34,703 bases of DNA, from positions 1-34,703 of the forward strand of contig CAJXRZ010000067.1 in NCBI GenBank assembly GCA_913060515.1, given 5' to 3'. Position 1 is the stretch's first letter; every line of letters starts with the position of its first letter. Both the position numbers and the translations under genes were made by a program. This DNA comes from an uncultured Pseudomonadota bacterium. GTDB lineage: Bacteria; Myxococcota_A; UBA796; CAJQPC01. The notes under the pieces are model-generated. The model saw only the letters and a list, made by a program, of their open reading frames with translations, was not told the DNA's origin and searched no databases. Of this stretch, positions 31,251 to 34,703 are shown in pieces.

Positions 31251-32906
31251 CTACCTAGGCCACTGCTCCAAGAAGCGCACAATCCGGTCTCCCAAGGGCC
31301 CCAGTCGCTCAAAGAGCTCGTGGTCCTCCACATCGGATTGCAGCCTCAGGAAGAAGGCCTCCTCCAGCACCAAGCTGTTGCCCACGCGCAGGGCGATGCC
31401 CAAGGCTTCGAGCACCTCGGCGAGCTGCTCGCCGGTCAAGCCGCCTCGCAGACGCCGTGAGACCAGCCAGCCCTGCATGCTGCAGAACTCGTCCAGGTGG
31501 AAGAGCAGATCCTTGAAGCGTCGGCGCTTGATGCGCAGGTCCAGGCCGGTGCCTTGAACGCTGACCTTGAGGTCGCCGCCGCTGCGGCGGTGCAGCTGCA
31601 GCAAGGCCACCAACATGGCCAGGTGAGGGATGTGGGTCAGGGCGCGTTGGCGCAGGCTGACCCGGTCCGGAATCGCCCGGGAGCGAGGCTCGCCTGGCGC
31701 AAAGAGCCCACCATGCACCAGCTCGCGGCGGTCTACGACCTTGGGCTGCCCGCCTTCTTTGGCGCGGCGTTCCTCCAAGATGCGGTTGACGCCCGAGACG
31801 CCGCCGACCAGGTCCATCAAGGTCGGGGGCAGGGCGATGAACAGGTCCGTGGTGTCCACCAGCTCCAGGAAAGGGCCGGTCTGCTCGCCGGGCTCGGGAC
31901 CTGGGTCATCGGCCAAGGGGAAGGCATCGATGGGACGGCCGAGCAGCACGCGGTCCAGGTCGGTGGCCAAGCGGGCGGGCGTGATCTCAGCGCCGAAGAT
32001 GCGCTCATCCCAGGAGCGGTAGCGCTTCTGAAGCTTGGCGTACTCCATGGCTGCGCCGGGGTGGCCTTCGCTGGCCTCGCGCAACACCGAGAGGTAGTGC
32101 CGGTATCCGGGGTCACTCAGTGCAATGCCGGCCACCGTGTCCGAGAGGTCACGTCGCCAGACTGCCCCCCAGCTCACGACCAAGCGGTCGCCCACACGCC
32201 AACCATCGCCGCGGCGCACGGCCATCTCTACATAGGAGCCGACGGGGCAGTCTTCGCCGCCGTGCCAGTCCAGGATGGCCCGAATGTGCCAGAGGGAGAG
32301 CTCGCCGTGGTCCAGGAGCGCGCGCAGTACGACCCGGTAGGCCTCGGGACTGTTGTCGCTGCCGCCGCTGAGCTCCATGCGGGGTGGACGCTTTCGCGGG
32401 CGTCCCAAGCCCAAGTCGAAGCTGAGCTGGTGGCCGGGGCTCTGATTCTTGGGGGCGGGGTAGCGCATGGCGGGCTCCAAGAGGGCACGTACCGAGGTGG
32501 CGCGGCGTCTGGCCGTGCTCGGGGCCATGTCGGGAACGGAGGCTTGGATGAACTGAGCGATACCGGTTGAATCTGGCAGCTTGGTGCGCCCATCCATGAG
32601 CTGGACCACAAAGGGGTTCTGCCAGACGGCGCGTGCATACACCCGGCCCCGATCCTTGCCGGCGAATGCGTACTCGGTGCCCAGTCGCGTGAGGGTGGGC
32701 TGCAGGGTCTTCTCATCCGTGGAGAGCAGATTGAGCCAATCGCCAGCCTGGGTGTAGTAGTTCACCGTGCGGACCTCGCAGTCCAGCAGCATGGCCAGGG
32801 TGCGGTTGTCGCGCACGCCGCGGGCGACGAGTTCCACCAAACGTGCGAGAAGACGCACGTTGTTGGCGTTGGGAATCAGAGTCTGACGTGCAGGCCGAGC
32901 GCTCAT
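31251..32906 (-). CDS. Large winged-helix-like protein of unknown function
   Basis: The product (551 aa) has no signal peptide. The N-terminus (10-150) looks like a DNA-binding or winged-helix module: RLLARLVELVARGVRDNRTLAMLLDCEVRTVNYYTQAGDWLNLL, then LTRLGTEYAFAGKDRGRVYARAVWQNP, the pattern of helix-turn-helix plus wing. Later parts include a basic linker (GRPRKRPPRME), ELSLWHIRAILDW, a WYL-like stretch SLRQRALTHIPHLAMLVALLQLHRRSGGDLKVSV and a C-terminal helical segment. ATG 32906 has no Shine-Dalgarno but TAGACT lies 6 nt before it. It diverges from an ATPase-like gene across 123 bp, which suggests a functional pair. The domain calls are by pattern only. Confidence 0.75.
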   Translation of the reverse strand: MSARPARQTLIPNANNVRLLARLVELVARGVRDNRTLAMLLDCEVRTVNYYTQAGDWLNLLSTDEKTLQPTLTRLGTEYAFAGKDRGRVYARAVWQNPFVVQLMDGRTKLPDSTGIAQFIQASVPDMAPSTARRRATSVRALLEPAMRYPAPKNQSPGHQLSFDLGLGRPRKRPPRMELSGGSDNSPEAYRVVLRALLDHGELSLWHIRAILDWHGGEDCPVGSYVEMAVRRGDGWRVGDRLVVSWGAVWRRDLSDTVAGIALSDPGYRHYLSVLREASEGHPGAAMEYAKLQKRYRSWDERIFGAEITPARLATDLDRVLLGRPIDAFPLADDPGPEPGEQTGPFLELVDTTDLFIALPPTLMDLVGGVSGVNRILEERRAKEGGQPKVVDRRELVHGGLFAPGEPRSRAIPDRVSLRQRALTHIPHLAMLVALLQLHRRSGGDLKVSVQGTGLDLRIKRRRFKDLLFHLDEFCSMQGWLVSRRLRGGLTGEQLAEVLEALGIALRVGNSLVLEEAFFLRLQSDVEDHELFERLGPLGDRIVRFLEQWPR

Positions 32907-32912
32907 GGCGAG

Positions 32913-32918
32913 AGTCTA
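32913..32918 (-). promoter_or_regulatory. TANNNT box 6 nt before the winged-helix-like gene
   Basis: On the minus strand TAGACT is followed by CTCGCC and ATG. The bioF start has nearly the same string (TAGACT-CTCGGCC-ATG). No Shine-Dalgarno is present. Confidence 0.45.
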
Positions 32919-32957
32919 TCCGGGTTGTGATCTTCATGCCTTAAGACAAGGTTTCCC

Positions 32958-32986
32958 TTGACATGACAAGAGGCAAACCCTACTCT
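32958..32986 (+). promoter_or_regulatory. Promoter of the ATPase-like gene
   Basis: A consensus -35 hexamer TTGACA (32958-32963) stands 17 bp before TACTCT (32981-32986). It lies 43 bp before the start codon in the 123-bp gap between the divergent genes and is the best sigma-70-like promoter in the contig. Confidence 0.6.
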
Positions 32987-33029
32987 CGTTCGACCCAATG
33001 GGCCAGATCCCTTTGCGGTGGAGGATGCT

Positions 33030-34061
33030 GTGAGCCAACCGGCAAGCCGACTGGCACGACGAATTGAACTGGAGCGCAACGGTGGGCAACCCCGGCGTGA
33101 ACTCTCGTTCGACGCGGATCAGCACTACATCGAGGCTGCGCTTCGTGGGCGTACTGCGCGTCGTGTTCGGGCCCACCTCCGGCGCCTAGAGCCCGTGGTG
33201 GTGATGACCCCGCGCTGGTCCAACCCCCAGACTTTTCTGGAGGAAATCGCACTGGACTTGGCTGTGGGAGAGCCCGCCGTTGGCTGCCGCACCGTGTCCT
33301 TCCGTCCTCTGAAGGGACGCCGCGCACCCGAGGCCTGGAGCTTCATCCTCTCGGTTCTGGGGCAGCTCCGCAGCCGCCGTGGCCAGGGAGGCAGCCCCGT
33401 CATTGTCGCCGACGCCCGCGGCTTCCGCTCCGCCGCTCTGGACAGCCTGCTCCGAGCGCAAGATGAGACCGACCACAACTTGGCGCTGCTGGGGCACGGC
33501 GCGGAGTACCTTCCCATCGAGGTCATTGAGGACCTGGGAGAGGTGTGGGCCACCTACGTGCAGCGCATTCCCCGCGGGCGCCGTACCACCATGCTGCTCG
33601 CCGGCAGCGTAGATGCCAGCATGGCACTGGACAGCGGCCACAAGGTCGAGCTGGCCGACTACGGCGAGGCCGAGGCCGCCGCGGCCATCATTGGTCGTGT
33701 GGGTCCTTCCTCTCGCGTTCACCTGGAGACGGCCGCTCGCTTCTCCGGTGGCATTCCTGCTGTCGTCGAGGCCTTGGGCCGCGGTGCACAGTCTCAGGGC
33801 TCCATGCCACGCAGCCGGGCTGGCTTGGTGCGCACCTTGGGTCCCCTGGGCGAAGAGATGCGCATGGCCGTGGACATCGTAAAGGCCGACTCCGACTTGG
33901 CTGAGCGCCTCCAGCAGCTTCTGCGCGGCGAGCCACTGATCGAGGTCCCTGAGGTGGACAAGCCCCTGATGCTCGCGGGACTTCTGCGTCGCGTGCGATT
34001 GCCTGGTGAGGACCGCGTCATGTTGCGGGCTCCTGCCATCGGCGAGGTCAGCGGAAGCTGA
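33030..34061 (+). CDS. ATPase-like protein with an eroded P-loop
   Basis: The product (343 aa) has the order of features of an Orc/STAND-type AAA protein. PVVVMTPRWSNPQTFLEEIALDLA (55-78) stands where a P-loop would be, VIVADARGF fits the Walker B strand, and TTMLLAGSVDASMAL fits sensor 1, followed by a helical lid and a possible winged helix (end, RVMLRAPAIGEV). The Walker A Gly and Lys are gone (TPRWSNPQT in place of GxxxxGKT), and no acidic pair follows the Walker B strand. It probably cannot hydrolyse ATP. GTG 33030 has GGAGG with a 5-nt gap; the earlier GTG 33018 overlaps that site. It pairs divergently with the winged-helix-like gene. Confidence 0.72.
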   Translation: MSQPASRLARRIELERNGGQPRRELSFDADQHYIEAALRGRTARRVRAHLRRLEPVVVMTPRWSNPQTFLEEIALDLAVGEPAVGCRTVSFRPLKGRRAPEAWSFILSVLGQLRSRRGQGGSPVIVADARGFRSAALDSLLRAQDETDHNLALLGHGAEYLPIEVIEDLGEVWATYVQRIPRGRRTTMLLAGSVDASMALDSGHKVELADYGEAEAAAAIIGRVGPSSRVHLETAARFSGGIPAVVEALGRGAQSQGSMPRSRAGLVRTLGPLGEEMRMAVDIVKADSDLAERLQQLLRGEPLIEVPEVDKPLMLAGLLRRVRLPGEDRVMLRAPAIGEVSGS

Positions 34062-34105
34062 GCGCTCGCTCGGGCGGCCCTCGCTGCTTCTCTTGACCCC
34101 AGAGA

Positions 34106-34138
34106 CAAGAACGGCGCCCCATTGGGGCGCCGTTCTTG
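34106..34138. terminator. Bidirectional intrinsic terminator, 15-bp perfect stem
   Basis: CAAGAACGGCGCCCC (34106-34120) pairs fully with 34124-34138 around the loop ATT, followed by CGTTC. It lies between the convergent ATPase-like and small lipoprotein genes and can serve both. Confidence 0.9.
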
Positions 34139-34159
34139 CGTTCAGCACGCCAAGGCTAC

Positions 34160-34636
34160 TCAGCCCTTGGCGCCCTGGACTTCGATGGTGCCTTCGTTGC
34201 CGTCGTAGTCCTTGATCACGAAGCGGAAACGCCAGTCGGTCGCTGCAGCACAGGTCAAGCCGTAGCTTGCGCCTGGGAAGCTGCCCGTGCAGGTGCCGCC
34301 GTCTGGGTCACAGGCGACCACGCCAGCCTGGTCGATCATGTTGCCGTCCCGCAGCCACTCAATGTGGTGCTGGTCGTCTACTTCCGGCTGGCTGAAGAGG
34401 TTGCGCGGCACGTCATCGGTCCCTTGAGGGTCGTCGAATTGCACGCTGAAGTTCCAGAGGTCCACCGTGCCTTCCCCGTCGGGGTGCTCCAGGCACTTGG
34501 CGCTAGGGTCGCTGAGGACTGGAGATTGACCGTCGTCCACCACCTCTTCACCCGTGTCGCTGTCGACGGGGTCGTCGTCGCCTTTGCAGGCGGTCAAAGA
34601 CAGGGCTCCAAGCAGGATGCAGAGGTGAATGCGCAT
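34160..34636 (-). CDS. Small Asp-rich lipoprotein
   Basis: The product (158 aa) has a signal peptide with lipobox LSLTAC (Cys17), a short Asp/Glu-rich linker (KGDDDPVDSDTGEEVVDDG), and a beta-rich globular domain with five further Cys (KCLEHPDGEGTVDLWNFSVQF, VACDPDGGTCTGSFPG, YGLTCAAATDWRFRFVIKDYDG). It may resemble an immunoglobulin-like or small carbohydrate-binding fold. ATG 34636 has AGGAG upstream, and only 32 bp of native DNA remain before the adapter, so its promoter is off the contig. The Asp-rich linker after the lipobox matches the style of the lipoprotein at 20903. Function is unknown. Confidence 0.85.
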   Translation of the reverse strand: MRIHLCILLGALSLTACKGDDDPVDSDTGEEVVDDGQSPVLSDPSAKCLEHPDGEGTVDLWNFSVQFDDPQGTDDVPRNLFSQPEVDDQHHIEWLRDGNMIDQAGVVACDPDGGTCTGSFPGASYGLTCAAATDWRFRFVIKDYDGNEGTIEVQGAKG

Positions 34637-34668
34637 CGCGTCTCCTAATTCGTAGTGCAGCTTACCCC

Positions 34669-34703
34669 CTGTCTCTTATACACATCTGACGCTGCCGACG
34701 AAG
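34669..34703 (-). other. Untrimmed Nextera adapter (not genomic)
   Basis: The sequence CTGTCTCTTATACACATCT followed by GACGCTGCCGACGA is the reverse complement of the Nextera read-1 adapter. The last two bases (AG) would be the start of the i5 index. Native DNA ends at 34668. Confidence 0.97.

Overview
This window is one complete assembled contig, not a cut from a larger chromosome. It begins with the tail of an Illumina P7/Nextera adapter (1-45) and ends with the opposite Nextera adapter (34669-34703), so both ends are library-fragment ends. The native DNA (46-34668) is GC-rich with strong G/C bias at third codon positions. Two sigma-54 activators (one FHA-type), an OmpA protein with thrombospondin type-3 calcium repeats, ThyX, a sulfatase-TPR fusion, many TPR proteins and lipoproteins with Asp-rich linkers point to an uncultured deltaproteobacterial or Myxococcota-like bacterium. 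That placement is inference; there is no rRNA or marker gene here.

Layout: (1) 46-8208 holds a cut membrane protein, biotin genes bioA, bioB and bioF (with an ompA-type gene and an unknown gene between bioA and bioB), then two lipoproteins, the second a secreted endonuclease/phosphatase-fold protein. A palindrome resembling a BirA operator sits before bioB. (2) 8213-11418 is a regulatory block: two tandem sigma-54 enhancer-binding proteins and a convergent lone receiver-like protein. The receiver of the first activator and the lone receiver both lack the phospho-acceptor Asp. (3) 11537-13973 encodes a coiled-coil protein and a very acidic TPR protein as an operon, ended by a strong bidirectional terminator. 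(4) 14110-15437 holds a 58-aa gene with a near-consensus sigma-54 promoter and two upstream palindromic repeats 33 bp apart, then thyX. (5) 15479-20784 carries TPR proteins, including a tandem pair of exported paralogs, and a sulfatase-superfamily/TPR lipoprotein. (6) 20903-25719, minus strand, carries a lipoprotein with an Asp-Ala repeat linker, two tandem outer-membrane beta-barrel paralogs, proB, a divergent lauroyl-acyltransferase-like gene and a membrane protein. (7) 25818-29880 has a B12-binding-type radical SAM protein, an exported repeat protein, a DUF1415 protein and a ferredoxin with a long Ala/Pro arm. (8) 29954-31237 has two tandem barrel paralogs, the first broken by an in-frame amber codon. 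(9) 31251-34061 is a divergent pair, a winged-helix-like protein and an ATPase-like protein with an eroded P-loop. (10) A small lipoprotein closes the contig.

Three themes run through it. Tandem duplication followed by divergence occurs at least three times. At least five genes without a Shine-Dalgarno sequence have a TANNNT hexamer 6-7 nt before the start codon, which suggests leaderless transcription. Several proteins keep a recognisable fold but have lost key residues (receivers, P-loop, acyltransferase His-x4-acid motif). No rRNA, tRNA, CRISPR array, insertion sequence or replication origin was seen.
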